The notes under the pieces were generated by a model. It was given only the letters and a program-made list of their open reading frames with translations, searched no databases and was not told the origin of the DNA. Positions 18,912 to 30,440 of a stretch of 64,000 nt of DNA are shown one piece after another. This DNA is from Escarpia spicata (Eukaryota > Annelida > Polychaeta > Sabellida > Siboglinidae), in NCBI GenBank assembly GCA_963995525.1, contig OZ023211.1, positions 59,431,127 through 59,495,126 on the forward strand. Reading direction: 5' to 3'. Position 1 is the first letter of the stretch. Each line of letters begins with the position of its first letter. A program made the position numbers and the translations under genes.

Positions 18912-20065
18912 TTGATGACACAGTTTAATTATAAGCGTTCTTCGAATTCTACAATACAGAAGGAGCAGAGTTGTGACACGGAGACTGAAGAAAGGAGACT
19001 GAGAGGAGGGAAGGTGACCGGTGTGAAGGAACAAGACATTGAGAAAACAGAGGGACGGAGGAAAAGTGTTTGGCAGAGGAAAAGAAAACGGGTCAGTGGG
19101 GATAGATCAACAGGTAGTCAGACTGTAGAGAACGAGGAGAGACGTGACAGCGATACAGGTGGTGAAGAGGTAGATACCTCACAGGCAGTTGGTAAGAATG
19201 TGAGACAGAAGACTGATGGAAGAATACAGAGTGTTCAGCAAAAAACAGAAAACATGACAGGCGTGAAGGTGACGGGGAGAAAGTGACCGCAGTGAAGGAG
19301 GTAGCCGGGGAAAAGGGACGGGAGAGGAGAGAAGAAAATGTGATGGGAGGAAAGAAGAAGGGACGAAAGGAAGTGAGAGGAAATGTGCTAGAAGAGAAGA
19401 TGACAGGAAGAAAGGGGACAGGAAAGAAGGGAATGGAAGAGAATGTAACAGGAGAGAAGACGGCAAGAGGAAAGGACAAAAACCAGACATATGCAAACCA
19501 GAGGAGCTACTCCGAGGCAGTGATTGAGGGGGCAAGGAGACAAGAGAGAGTGTTTATAGGCGATTTAATTCTGAGAAAAACAGACAAGACTATATGCGAG
19601 GGGAAGGAAGTTGTTGTATGTCTACCGGGGGCTAGGATAGAGCATGTGACCGAAACAGTAGACAAGGTATTGGGGCATGGCAAGGGAGGGTCTTTACTAG
19701 TACTCGTAGGGACAAATAATGCAGACAAGGAGGGAACAACTGGGATAGTAGAGAAGTACAGACATTTAGTGCGGAAGCTAAAGAAGACAAGAGTGGAACA
19801 GGTTATTCTCTCAGGAATTTTGCCAGTAACGGGAGGAAGGGGGGCAAGATACAGAAACTGTAAGAGGATGGCGATCAACGCACTAGTTGAGCAGATGTGT
19901 GAGGAAGAGGGCGTGGGATTCATAGATTTATGGGGGTATTTTGTTTGGAGAGAAGATATGTACATGAGAGATGGCCTCCATCTAAGTGAAAAGGGGGCAG
20001 CAGTTTTCTCAGAGAATCTGCTGCGATCTGTTGACAGTGGGACAGGTTGCATCTATTTAAACTAA
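18912..20065 (+). pseudogene. LINE ORF1 with SGNH/GDSL-hydrolase-like domain, frameshifted
   Basis: Two overlapping frames (18912-19286 and 19283-20065) represent one ORF1 broken by a frameshift near 19280. The N-terminal half is made of Lys/Glu/Gly-rich repeats with many V-T-G-x-K units. The C-terminal 190 residues match the esterase-like ORF1 domain known from CR1 and L2 elements: block I V-F-I-G-D-L-I, then C-L-P-G-A-R-I, L-V-G-T-N-N, I-L-P-V-T-G and D-G-L-H-L-S. The nucleophile position of G-D-S has become Leu, consistent with a single C-to-T change. In the family the domain is thought to aid membrane or RNP binding; here it would be catalytically dead. Confidence 0.8.
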
Positions 20066-20170
20066 ATTCGCAGGGGGGACTCGCAGAGAAGCCTGAAACT
20101 GGAGGCATATAGATAAAGACAGCAAAAATAATTCAGCAAAGAACAGTCTGGAAAACTGTACTGAAGCTGG

Positions 20171-22777
20171 GTATAAATGTGTTTGTTTAAATGCAAGGAG
20201 TATAGTAAACAAAAGAAATGAACTAAACATTATGGTAGAAGATATTGACCCTCACATAATAGGTATAACCGAATCATGGGCAACCACCGATATATCAAAT
20301 GCCGAATTGGGACTGACAGCATGTGTAATGTTTAGGAAAGATAGAATAGGAAGAAGGGGAGGTGGAGTTATTTTATATATTAGAGAATCTATCCAGGCTT
20401 ATGAAATAAAATTAGACAGAGAAGCAGATTGCGAAGAAGCTGTTTGGTGTAACATAGTTACAGGAAACTCAACGTTAACGGTTGGATTAGTTTATCGAAG
20501 TCCAAACATAAGCATAGAAGAGAATGAAAAAATACAAAACGCTATAAGGGAAGTGAGCAAACGGGACTGTGTTATTATGGGGGATTTTAACCATGGGCAT
20601 ATAAAATGGAAATCTCTACAGAGTATGGGTAGTGAGGACCACAAGTTTTTAGTTTTAGTACAAGATAGTTTCCTTTCTCAACATGTGCTAGAACCAACCA
20701 GGGGAGAGAATGTGTTAGACTTAGTTTTGTCCCCACAGAATGAATTAGTTGACAATGTTAAATTATGTGAGCCTCTGGGAAGTAGTGATCACAACCAGAT
20801 ACATTTTACCATCAAAGTAAAATCAGAAAGAAATAATAAAAAGCAGTTCAGGAGAAATTTCCACAAAGGAAGATATAAGGAAATGAGGAAATATTTAGCA
20901 AAGATAGACTGGAATAACACACTGAAGAATAATACTGCAACAGAATGCTGGAATATCTTAAAGAATGAAATAGAGTGCATCGTAGATAAATTTGTTCCCT
21001 TCCAAAAACAAGGGAAATGGACCAGAAAGAAATACTTATCGAAAGAAGCCATTAGAAAAATTAAGTATAAACAAATGATGTGGAAGTCATATAGACGTAC
21101 TGGAAATGACGAAGACTACAACATTTATAAAGAAGCACTAAACCAAGTTACAGCTGAAATTAGAAATTCAAAGAGAAGCTATGAACATAAATTAGCTTGT
21201 AATATAAAACATGACAGCAAGAGTTTTTATGCGTATGTTCGAAGCAAACAGAAAGTTCAGGATAAGGTCGGTCCTCTATAAGATAGTGCTGGAAATATAA
21301 TATCAGAAGGATTATTAATGGCAGAAGACCTGAATTAGTATTTTAGTTCAGTGTTTACCAGAGAAGACACTAGTTCACTGCCAGTACCAGAGGCTAAGTT
21401 CAAGGGGGCAGAATCAGACTATTTAAGACAGTTAATTGTAACTCCAGAAATGGTAGCTAAGAAAATTAGGGCTATAAAGGATAATAAATCACCTGGATTG
21501 GATGGTATTCCACCCAAACTACTATTGGAAATTGTAGAACAAATTAGCATACCGCTTGCAACAGTTTTCAACTTGTCATTAGAAGAGGGAGTGGTTCCTT
21601 TAGAATGGAAAGAAGCAAACATTATACCGTTATTTAAAAAAGGTTCGAGAAACAAATCAAATAATTATAGACCAGTTAGTTTAACATCGGTAATTTGTAA
21701 ATTATTAGAAAGACTAATTAAAGATCACATGGTGGATTTTCTTGTTAAACATAACTTGATAAACCCACCTCAACATGGGTTTCTAAATGCGAGGTCATGC
21801 TTAACAAATATGTTATGTTTTTTTGAAGATATCACTAAGTGGGTAGATGATGGATCACCAGTAGATATCATCTACTTAGATTTTCAAAAAGCTTTCGACA
21901 AAGTGTCACATCAAAGATTACTGCTTAAACTAAAGGCCCATGGCATAGGAAATGGTATAATAAACTGGACAGAAAAATGGCTGATTGACAGATGACAACG
22001 GGTAGTTGTTGATGGGGAGGCTTCAAACTGGAAATCAGTTTTGAGTGGGATTCCACAGGGATCAGTACTGGGATATATATTATTCTTAATATATATATAA
22101 ACGATTTGGACGATGATGGTGTTGAAATTTGCAGATGATACAAATGTGTTTAGAAGGATTAAAAGTGATGGAGATAGACAGCATTTACAAGATGATCTTG
22201 ACAGGTTGATCAAATGGTCTGAAAAGTGGCAAATGTTGTTCAATTTTGGGAAATGTAAATGCCTTCACACAGGACATGGGAACGAATATGTAGAATATAC
22301 AATGGGGGAACTGTACTAAGTACAACTGTAAAAAAAAAAGATTTAGGGCTGACAATTAGTGCTGACATGAAGGTTTCAGAGCAGTGTGGAATTGCAGCTT
22401 CAAAAGGAAATAAAATCCTTGGATTGATTAGGCGAAATATAGCATATAAAGAAAAAGAACTAATAATACCGCTGTACAAAACAATAGTTAGGCCTCATTT
22501 AGAATATTGTATACAAGCGTGGAGGCCATACCGCAAGAAGGACATAGATATGCTAGAAAGAGTACAGAGGAGAGCGACTAAAATGATACCAAAACTGAGG
22601 GATCTTAGTTATGAAAAACGCCTAAAAGAATGTGGTTTAACAACACTAGAGACCAGGAGATTGAGAGGAGATCAGATAGAAGTGTTTAAAATATTGAATG
22701 GTTATGAAAATATTGATAGAAATATGTTTTTTCAGTTAAGAAAGATAGAAAGACTAGAGGACATGAAGTTACATTAG
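20171..22777 (+). pseudogene. CR1-type LINE ORF2 (endonuclease and reverse transcriptase)
   Basis: The APE endonuclease begins near 20171 with C-L-N-A-R-S and continues through I-T-E-S-W, G-G-V-I-L-Y, V-Y-R-S-P, G-D-F-N-H and S-S-D-H-N. The RT follows at 21351-22250: K-S-P-G-L-D-G-I-P, P-L-F-K-K-G-S, P-V-S-L-T-S, Y-L-D-F-Q-K-A-F-D, G-I-P-Q-G-S-V-L-G and the catalytic F-A-D-D-T. The C-terminal thumb (22259-22777) has R-P-H-L-E-Y and R-R-A-T-K-M. Lesions include stops near 21279, 21337, 21993 and 22099, and a frameshift near 22310. The domain order is complete, so the insertion was close to full length before decay. Confidence 0.88.
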
Positions 22778-23099
22778 TAAAGGAGCAGTGTAGATTAGAC
22801 GTAAGAAAGTTCTCATTTTCACAAAGGACTGTGAATGAATGGAACAGATTATCTGATGATTGTGTGTGTGCTAGTAGTGTGAATATGTTTACAAATAAAA
22901 TCGACACATACCTCAGAGGGGCTGGATATATGTAGATAAAAGGGTTGGACTCTCGATAAGCCAAAGGGCTTCCTTGTCCACCTGCCATCTAGAGTTAATT
23001 CTCTGGATGGCAATCTTGTTAAATCTTGTTCTCTTGGAAAAAGTGCTCACCCTGTTCTTATGGTAACATTAAGGTGTTAAGCAGATATAGGAAGTCATA

Positions 23100-24130
23100 A
23101 ATGGATAACATATTAAATATTAATATAAACAAGGAGATTGTAAACCTACAAAGGAAACATTTTAAAACACAGACGGGGAAAAATTATTGGCAATTATACA
23201 ATAGATGACCAATGGAGACGTTTTAAGGAACATACTAAAATGAAAGAGGATGAATCATACCTCATCGGTAGAGGATTCCAAGGTGTTTAGAACAATTAAT
23301 AGTTCATATAACCGGGAAGATTTACATAAACATACATCGTGGTCTAATCAATAGTTATTAAGAATTCACCCGGACGAAATGCAAATTGATGCACTTACGA
23401 ATAAAAGAACAGGGGTATACTTACAATTTGAAAAGGTGATATGGTCCATGAGTTAGGAATCACAGCACAGGAAAAATACATTGGGGTTATTATCGACTCA
23501 AAACTAGAATTCGCAAACATATAAATCAAACGATTAATAAAGCAAACAGTATCATGGCAATTATTAGGTCTTTTACAATCCTAAATGAAAACAGTTTTAT
23601 ATAACGGTCTAGTCTGGAGTCATTTATATCATGCAGTAACCACATGGTCCCCTTATTTATACAAATATAAAGATGCAATAAAATATGTGCAGAGACGCGC
23701 AACTAAGCAACTTTATGAAATTAAAGATATTTCTTACCAGACGAGACTCGAGAGGTTGAAATTTCCCACATTAACTTATAGAACATTATAGAAGAACACA
23801 GGAGATATGATATAGAGGTGTACGAATTACTAAATGGTAAGTATTACATTAATGTGTCTTCTAATATTCTGATGCTATATAAAGATGTGAAATAAAGGAA
23901 AGAACAAGGAATCATAGCTTGAAATCATTCCAAGAATGTGCACATATAAATATTAGAAAGGAAACCTTTTCAATCAGAGTCACACTGTTATGAAATAATT
24001 TACCTGAACAAATGGTAACTGCACCTACATTAACTAATTAGAAAACTGCCTAGACAAAAACTTGAGTACAAAAAATGTCTTTACAACTACAAAGCCGTCT
24101 TGCAATGTAGTAGTAGAACATTTATTGGAC
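23100..24130 (+). pseudogene. Decayed LINE remnant (RT C-terminal part)
   Basis: Between about 23440 and 24060 several frames carry pieces of an RT thumb and C-terminus: I-G-V-I-I-D-S-K, then V-Q-R-R-A-T-K-Q-L with Y-Q-T-R-L-E-R-L (23585-23791), and N-N-L-P-E-Q near 24000. Many stops and shifts show an old copy. It follows the CR1-type LINE directly. Confidence 0.6.
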
Positions 24131-24859
24131 AACCTGGGGATCTGACCACCGAGTCCACCGCCTACGGTCAAGAACACCCTAAGTCACCTAAGAAAATCAC
24201 CCAAACAATTACAATATGAGCTAGGCAACTCAATACTACAAAAAGCAACATTCCATTCATATCTAGATGTAGAAATAAAATGCAACCTTAAGTTGCACAA
24301 GACATATACTTGCAATTGTCGCCAGTTACTCTGTTAAATGTTCCCTGTGCAATAACATATTCTTGTAGTCATTGTTTTTAAGAGGGTGTGTACAAAGATC
24401 AACCAGCTTGGAAATTAAAAGACTCCAATTGAACAGCACCACTCACTATATACTAAAACCTGTTGCATTAAGTAATATCAATAATTCTTACAATTCCATC
24501 TAATAATAATATCTGTATGAATGCAGTTCCACCGGATTTTGTACTGAATCTGAATTGTCATTTATTGCTGAACCAAAATCGACGTAGTTGACATATATGT
24601 TAATATTAATAATTCACAACAATTGGATAAGTTAAAGTTAATTAATGTTATGTTTTCACAGTGTTGCGTATTTGTTTGAACCATCTATACAAGACAACTT
24701 CTGACCATAGTTCTTTGTCCAACAGGATGTTCAGATATAAGACTATTTTGTCACTCCAACTTCCATTCACTCATGAACCACTGGAATCATGTTTCTTGCA
24801 TAATCGAGCAGAACTTGTAAGAAGATAACCATAAACATTTCAATGATTTACATGAGCAG
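24131..24859. other. AT-rich intergenic DNA
   Basis: No supported gene, RNA or repeat was found. Confidence 0.45.
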
Positions 24860-25210
24860 TTGCATGTATACATGTCTAGATCATGTATGTGTCATTGTAG
24901 CCCGATTGTCACAGTCCGATCACTCATCTACCACTTCGAGGAGTGTTTCTTGCCTGGGGATGTGTTGCTGGCCACGCATTGGCTCAATCCGTGTGGTGTT
25001 CTTACAGGTCTTCTTTTCGGCATCAGATGCGAACCGTCCCTCACGACTCCTACCGTCCCTGTGACAGCTACGATGAAAAGTGTGTCAAAGTGGGCGCGGC
25101 GATGGATATACTGTTTTGGAAAACAGAATTCGCATCCGGTACTTCCCATAATTTACCTCAAGGATATCGAGTGGCAAGATGCCAGAAAGGGCCGCCAATG
25201 TAAATTTTTT
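24860..25210 (+). pseudogene. Possible DDE-transposase relic (weak)
   Basis: One frame gives F-L-P-G-D-V-L-L-A-T, which recalls the L-x-P-G-D-x-x-x-A-D block of DDE_4-type transposases (Harbinger or IS5-like). The aspartate is missing and the rest is not convincing. It may be chance. Confidence 0.2.
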
Positions 25211-26439
25211 TCCCAACCAAAACCATCGCAGTCCTTACCTCTATTATTAGGTTACCAGACCCGGTAATTATCGACATGCACGACTGACGTCAAACAACTG
25301 CGTTGTGTGCCAGTAGGCGAACACGTTACGCCAATCACAGCTCGGTTCACTTCGTACGGAAAATCTCCGTATTAAATCGGTCAGGGGTCGTCCTAAACTT
25401 CCGACACTTAGTTCATATTTTGACACCGTTCGTCGAAAAGGGGTCGAGCCAAAAATGTTTTAAAGTAAAAAGGAAAGGAAATGAGAAGACCTGGATTTTC
25501 ATGAGGTCATCGATCGATGGTCAAACGGTGCTTGTAGGTGGTCGTTGGTATAGGTGCATGTGATATGTGCATAATTAAAATAGAACTGTAAACGGATTGC
25601 AGTTTTTTATTGGATATTCTAAATATGTGTGTATAGCAATGTATAGTCTGGTCGTGTATCATGAATGCGTCATGCACATATGGTGTCTGTGTGTGCGTGC
25701 ATGTGTGTGTGAGTGCATGCAAGTGATATATATCCTATATTTGCTCATACGTAGCATAGATTCTGTAATGTACACATTTCGCAACAAAATCACATACCAG
25801 GTCTACAGTTCAAACACTGTGAATAGCTATGGATTCTGGGCCAACTGTTAAAACATTTTTTCTTCCTCAAATAAACAACTAAATTAATTAGTATTTTAAG
25901 ACCTTCTTACAGTAACAGCATAAATGTTGTTGAAAGCAGAATATAATACCATTATGTATTGCAAGATTGAACGTGTCTCTACATTCGTTATGGTGATTTC
26001 ATAACTGTACGTGAGTGGGTGGGGCACGCATGTTATATGAGGAACTGGAGCATGTTGCCTTATAGCAATCTATTCACTCACTTTTGCCATTTAAACTTCA
26101 GCATTGTTACAACCCTATTTATAAAAGGGCGTAACCGTTGACACAGGCCCAAGTGACTTTGAACAATACAGCATTTCATGTATGTGGGTGTATGATTGAT
26201 AAGCCTGTTTGCTGGAGCTCCAAGGTAAATCAAGGTTAGCCGATCGCTACTCTCTACCTGTATTTGAAGAAATCCCAGTGAATGTTGGTTGGAATATGCC
26301 AATAGATTTATGTCTGTTTTCCAGGGTTTGTAGATAATCGTATTATTCTAGAAGCTTAAAATTTGGACATGCAACGCAAAGCCTCTTGGTGCAAGGTGTC
26401 CACGTTTTTAATAACAAATATATGTACAATCACCCATGA
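25211..26439. other. Intergenic DNA, no gene seen
   Basis: A GC-richer patch lies at 25250-25470, and a GTGTGTGCGTGCATG stretch is near 25690. No coding or RNA evidence was found. Confidence 0.4.
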
Positions 26440-26705
26440 TAATTATGCAACATTATATATATGTACATATATATGTATGTATATATATATATATGTATAT
26501 ATATACATATATAAATATATGTATATATATACATATATGTATAAATATATATATATAATATATATATATACCTATATATATAAATATATATACATATATA
26601 TATATATATACATATGTGTATATATATATACATATATGTATATATATATATGTACATATATGTATATATATATACATATATATATATATATACATATATA
26701 TATGA
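26440..26705. repeat. (TA)n / TATATACATA microsatellite
   Basis: About 265 bases consist of TA repeats with regular TATG and TACA interruptions. Open frames here encode only Tyr/Ile repeats and are artefacts. Confidence 0.95.
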
Positions 26706-27020
26706 GGATTTTCAAACGTCACTAACAAAAACTATTCAAAATGTCTGCATACATCCAGCGACATATTTGTATATGGCATAACTATCTTTACGATGATATA
26801 GAAAAACATTAAATTCCGCTGCTGGAACTCCACGTACAGCCTTTGAAGTATTGAGCCCACTAAAGACTGCATCCGCCGGACGAATTTCGAAAATGTATAA
26901 ATCTCCGAACCATCGCAATGGGCCCGGTAGATCACATGCAAAATTTCAGTCCGATACATGCAAAACTGACGGAGATGTGGGGGCACAAACAAACGGAGAA
27001 CGAACTGTTTTATAATATGA

Positions 27021-27354
27021 GGGGGTGCAGGCGGTATTTTCGTGATCCGTGATTAGCAAAATTATTTCCTCTTGAAACGTGAAAGCTCTTTTATATCCCT
27101 GTGATTCGTGATCAGCGTGAAGCGTGATTTAAAATAAATTTTCCTTGTGAACCGTGATTGAGGTATCACTTTCGTCGTGAAATTGACGACAGGTGACTAA
27201 AAATGTCGATCTCTTCACCGATTTCTGCTTACAAAATATACCACCAAACCGCAAAAGAAGATAATTTAATTTAATTAGAAAACCCCAATATTTTCCCTGT
27301 GAAAGCACCTTTTTCACTGTGAATTGTGATCCAGGACCCCCACCCTGCACCCAC
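27021..27354. mobile_element. Small TIR element with GTGA sub-repeats
   Basis: GGGTGCAG (27023-27030) and CTGCACCC (27345-27352) form short terminal inverted repeats. The interior carries many copies of CGTGATC, GTGAACCGTGATT and related words. This composition matches known non-autonomous DNA transposons, but no target duplication was confirmed. Confidence 0.5.
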
Positions 27355-28461
27355 TTTGATATTGATAAGTATATTTTATGGGACTGGATTTATTTAACTT
27401 GCAATTGTTTGAGAACACAACAAAGCTAACTATGTAGTCTTTGTTCTACACAATGTTTTCATGGGTATAAAAGTCTAGATCGTTGCGACCGCTGTTGTGA
27501 ATAGGGAGTTGTATATGGTACTTACGCAACCCATTGTACAAAATGCATTTATTTAATCAAACCACTGCACATCTATAGTTTTGAGAAATACCTCCCTTTG
27601 ATGTTGGCAACTGTTATGATAATGGCACTACATTATTGACCGTTTTGTGTCAGAACGTATTACGCAGTTGAGATCATAGAAGTCGAAGAATTACTATGCA
27701 GTTTCCGGCTCCAGCATCGCATGGCTAGAGATGTGCATTTAGTATTGTTCAGTTGCTAATAAAATGATTGTGCAACGAACTGGTGTAGCGCGACAATAAT
27801 TACATCGATCGACTAGCTACACAAAGAAACCAGTGAGGCGTAATTTGTTTTTACAACGCCGCCAATGAATGCTATGAATAGAACTGAGCAGATCTTGTGT
27901 GTGAAGTTTGTCTCAGGTATGTGTACACTACGAACAGCAAGAAATATACTGCCGGATTATACTGCACATTTGCACGAAGATCCCCATCCCACCGATTCCG
28001 GGCGAAACTAAAAATAACCTTCTAAAACCAAAGACCACCCCAATGGGCCACTAGCTAACCTACACCAATAGAGTTCCGTAAATACAAAACTGACGTGAAT
28101 ATGCTCGGACATGCAGAGCTACAAATTAACCTATACAACTCAGTTGTATAGAACGTTTTGCATAGGACATTTGTTTATAATATACGGCTGCATTATCTGG
28201 TGATAGCACTGTTACATAATGGGGGGAACTGAGGATGCACCAAAAAGACATACCGAGACCTCCAGTGGAACGTGTACAGAGCTGGGAACAAGACAGCGAT
28301 GCAGTTACTGAAGTCTGAAGACATTTGTCATATCATTTGTCATATCATGAACTTGTGGCGCCGCTGGAGTCTGAATTGGTAAAATGTGAGCCCCCCCCAT
28401 TGTGAAAAGTTGGCTACGGATCTGCAACGGCTATCTGAAAACCCGTCGATTAAGCCTATAT
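27355..28461. other. DNA downstream of the glycosyltransferase gene
   Basis: No gene is supported. A tandem TCATATCATTTG duplication is at about 28325-28350. The 3' untranslated region of the minus-strand glycosyltransferase must lie at the right end of this stretch; an AATAAA on the minus strand (28466-28461) overlaps its stop codon. Confidence 0.4.
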
Positions 28462-28955
28462 TTATTTTATACCCTTCCATGTTTTATTTGACAACAATTT
28501 CGAGTCACTGAAGTACACAAGTCGCATCACCTGCCCCAACAGGCAATCGTAGCCCTTCAGCGACTCAGCGTCCGTCGGTATCTTAGCAACGTGCTCGCGC
28601 ATCACGTGCACGGCGTAGTTACCGCTCCAGTTGTAAGGATCGCGGTAAAACAGCTCGGCGTGTAGGTAGTTGGGCTGGGCGAGGGAGCGCTCCTCGACGT
28701 GTACAAGGTGCTGGAAGAACACGGACAAGTTATGTGCCATGCGCACGGACTCGTAGCCGAATCTCTTCAGGTTCATACTCGGCGATCGGTACGTCTCAAG
28801 CCATATCTGGGCGAAGGGCGCCCCCTGGCGACCGAGCATGACGCCGTTGTTGAGGGAATATGGAACTTCTCGCCCCATCGTGAAGTCGTACTTACGCAGC
28901 GGGTCGAACGATTTGACGACGATGACATCGTGGTCGAGATATATGCCGCCGTAAT
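28462..28955 (-). CDS. Glycosyltransferase with DXD motif, exon B (C-terminal)
   Basis: This is the last exon of a Golgi-type sugar transferase (Gly_transf_sug, GT32-like, alpha-1,4-GlcNAc/galactosyltransferase-related). It begins in phase 1 after a minus-strand acceptor (TTGTAG at 28961-28956). The second codon region encodes D-Y-G-G-I-Y-L-D-H-D, the DXD nucleotide-sugar and metal site. Then come V-K-S-F-D-P-L-R, N-N-G-V-M-L-G and P-Y-N-W-S-G. The frame ends in TAA at 28464-28462. Joining it to exon A keeps one frame of 372 (or 387) residues. No lesion is seen. The exact sugar substrate cannot be told; molluscs have many paralogues of unknown specificity. Confidence 0.88.
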
Positions 28956-28989
28956 CTACAACCAAGAATATAGGCACGTACACCATGAT

Positions 28990-29660
28990 GAGACAAATAA
29001 CATATGGCGAAATACAGTAGATAATATAAAAAATGTGGTGGAAGTCGTGGACTGAGGCCAACGAGGGTTAAAGATCATAATATTATGCAAAGGTTCCAGA
29101 AATAAATCACATGTATGTGATAATAAACTGTTGTATTAGGAGTTTGTATTGCATGAACAAATTATGTTATTGGTTAATCCTTGATAAATTATAACTATAT
29201 TAGTAGTTAAGCGGCCGCGATTGATCTATGTATATGTGTGTAAATTCCGTCCAGTCTATACATCCGACCTAGTATGCTAGTTTTGGTCCAACTCGCTGTC
29301 GCAATAAACTTTGTTTTGTCACTATGTGATCGCGCTGTTGACTCGTTAGTGGAGAAGCTTACGCCAGTTGTAACGTCACTCAAATGTTGGACGCTTTGGT
29401 TAATCAAAACCTATCTCAACACGAACTTCTGCACTGAACTGTGTGTGTTTGATTGATTGATTGATTATTTAGGATCAACAATGTTAAAATTGTGTCCCAT
29501 GGGTACAACACGTGCTAATTACATATACACACAACACAGTAGTATAGTAGGTTGATATCGTTTTAGGGTATGATCATTATCGGAGGAATCCTATTTTAAA
29601 AGATAGGGAGTAAATCCACCAGGATCGGATCGGATAGTGATAAGAGGAATCCCATGTTAA
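28990..29660. other. Intron DNA, no element recognised
   Basis: A TTGATTGATTGATTG stretch at about 29450-29465 is the only clear repeat. Confidence 0.4.
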
Positions 29661-29740
29661 AGTATAGGGTTAGGGCTAGGGTCAGGGTCAGGTTTAGGCT
29701 TAGTGTTAGGTTTATATTTACGGTTAGGTTTAGGTTTTCA
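29660..29740. repeat. Degenerate TTAGGG/GGTTAG-like array
   Basis: Variants such as GGGTTAGGGCTAGGG, TCAGGTTTAGG and GGTTAGGTTTAGG follow one another. This may be an interstitial telomere-like repeat. Related words recur near 61970. Confidence 0.5.
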
Positions 29741-30239
29741 GGGGAAAAGCCTTAAGTATAATATATATACACTGATCAACGTACCATGACGGGTTTCCGA
29801 GGTTAAAGCTAATATAAATTCACTGTATTTTGGCTTAAAAAGAAAGTCGCCACTCCTGTTTAACCACATATGAATTAGCAATGACATTGAACACGCTGAC
29901 TATTGTACTGGCAACAGCAGACAACTAAATATTACACGTTCCAGAATACGAATAGTAGCCGTTTTAATCTCAACATAGCAATAATTTTACTCACGATGTG
30001 GGCTCGGCCGTGTTTGCGTTTGGGGAAACTCCACTGTGTAAGAACGTTTTCGTTTATTGAAGACTCATCAGTTACACTCCTGACGACACGTGTTGGACCC
30101 GAACAATGACCTTTGTGTATAAACTACCGTGTGAGGAGTTACCAGTACAGCGACAGCGGCCTTCCTTCCAGCCAGATGGCGTGGGCGATTTAAGACCAAC
30201 CTCTAACGAATTGGATCCCATTTCAAACTGGGCTCGTTA

Positions 30240-30440
30240 AGGCCCGTTTACACGAACAACTAGTTGGCGGACTAGTTGGCAAACTCGATGTTGGCCAACT
30301 CGTCGTGCTAACAGCGATGTAGTTGCAATTTGTCACGGCGTCGACGGAGTCGTCAGGAGTCGTCCAAGTTGGGCCTAGCCCCAATCTGACCGACTAGTTG
30401 TTCGGAGTTGCGCCTAATTATTCAATCAGCGCGCCATACG
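30240..30440. mobile_element. Short inverted-repeat element starting GGCCCGTTTACACG
   Basis: CGAACAACTAGT (30253-30264) is matched exactly by ACTAGTTGTTCG (30393-30404). The GGCCCGTTTACACG start is typical of some DNA transposon ends, possibly Harbinger-like. It is followed by several CTAGTTGG words. No protein is encoded. Confidence 0.45.

Larger units (their letters stand above)
18840..23040 (+). mobile_element. Nearly full-length CR1-type LINE
   Basis: This 4.2-kb unit holds an ORF1 with an SGNH-hydrolase-like domain, an ORF2 with APE endonuclease and reverse transcriptase, and a 3' end with a short hairpin (TAAGCC ... GGGCTT near 22958) and a tail of AATCTTGTT-type repeats near 23010-23035. 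It carries several stops and frameshifts and is not active. The boundaries are approximate. Confidence 0.8.

Noticed and set aside
19093..19535. Ser/Phe/Pro-rich minus-strand frames
   Set aside because: They are antisense to the Lys/Glu-rich repeats of the LINE ORF1.
26363..26728. Tyr/Ile repeat frames on both strands
   Set aside because: They are translations of the TA microsatellite.
28699..29055. 118-codon + strand frame over exon B
   Set aside because: It is antisense to the glycosyltransferase exon and lacks any motif.
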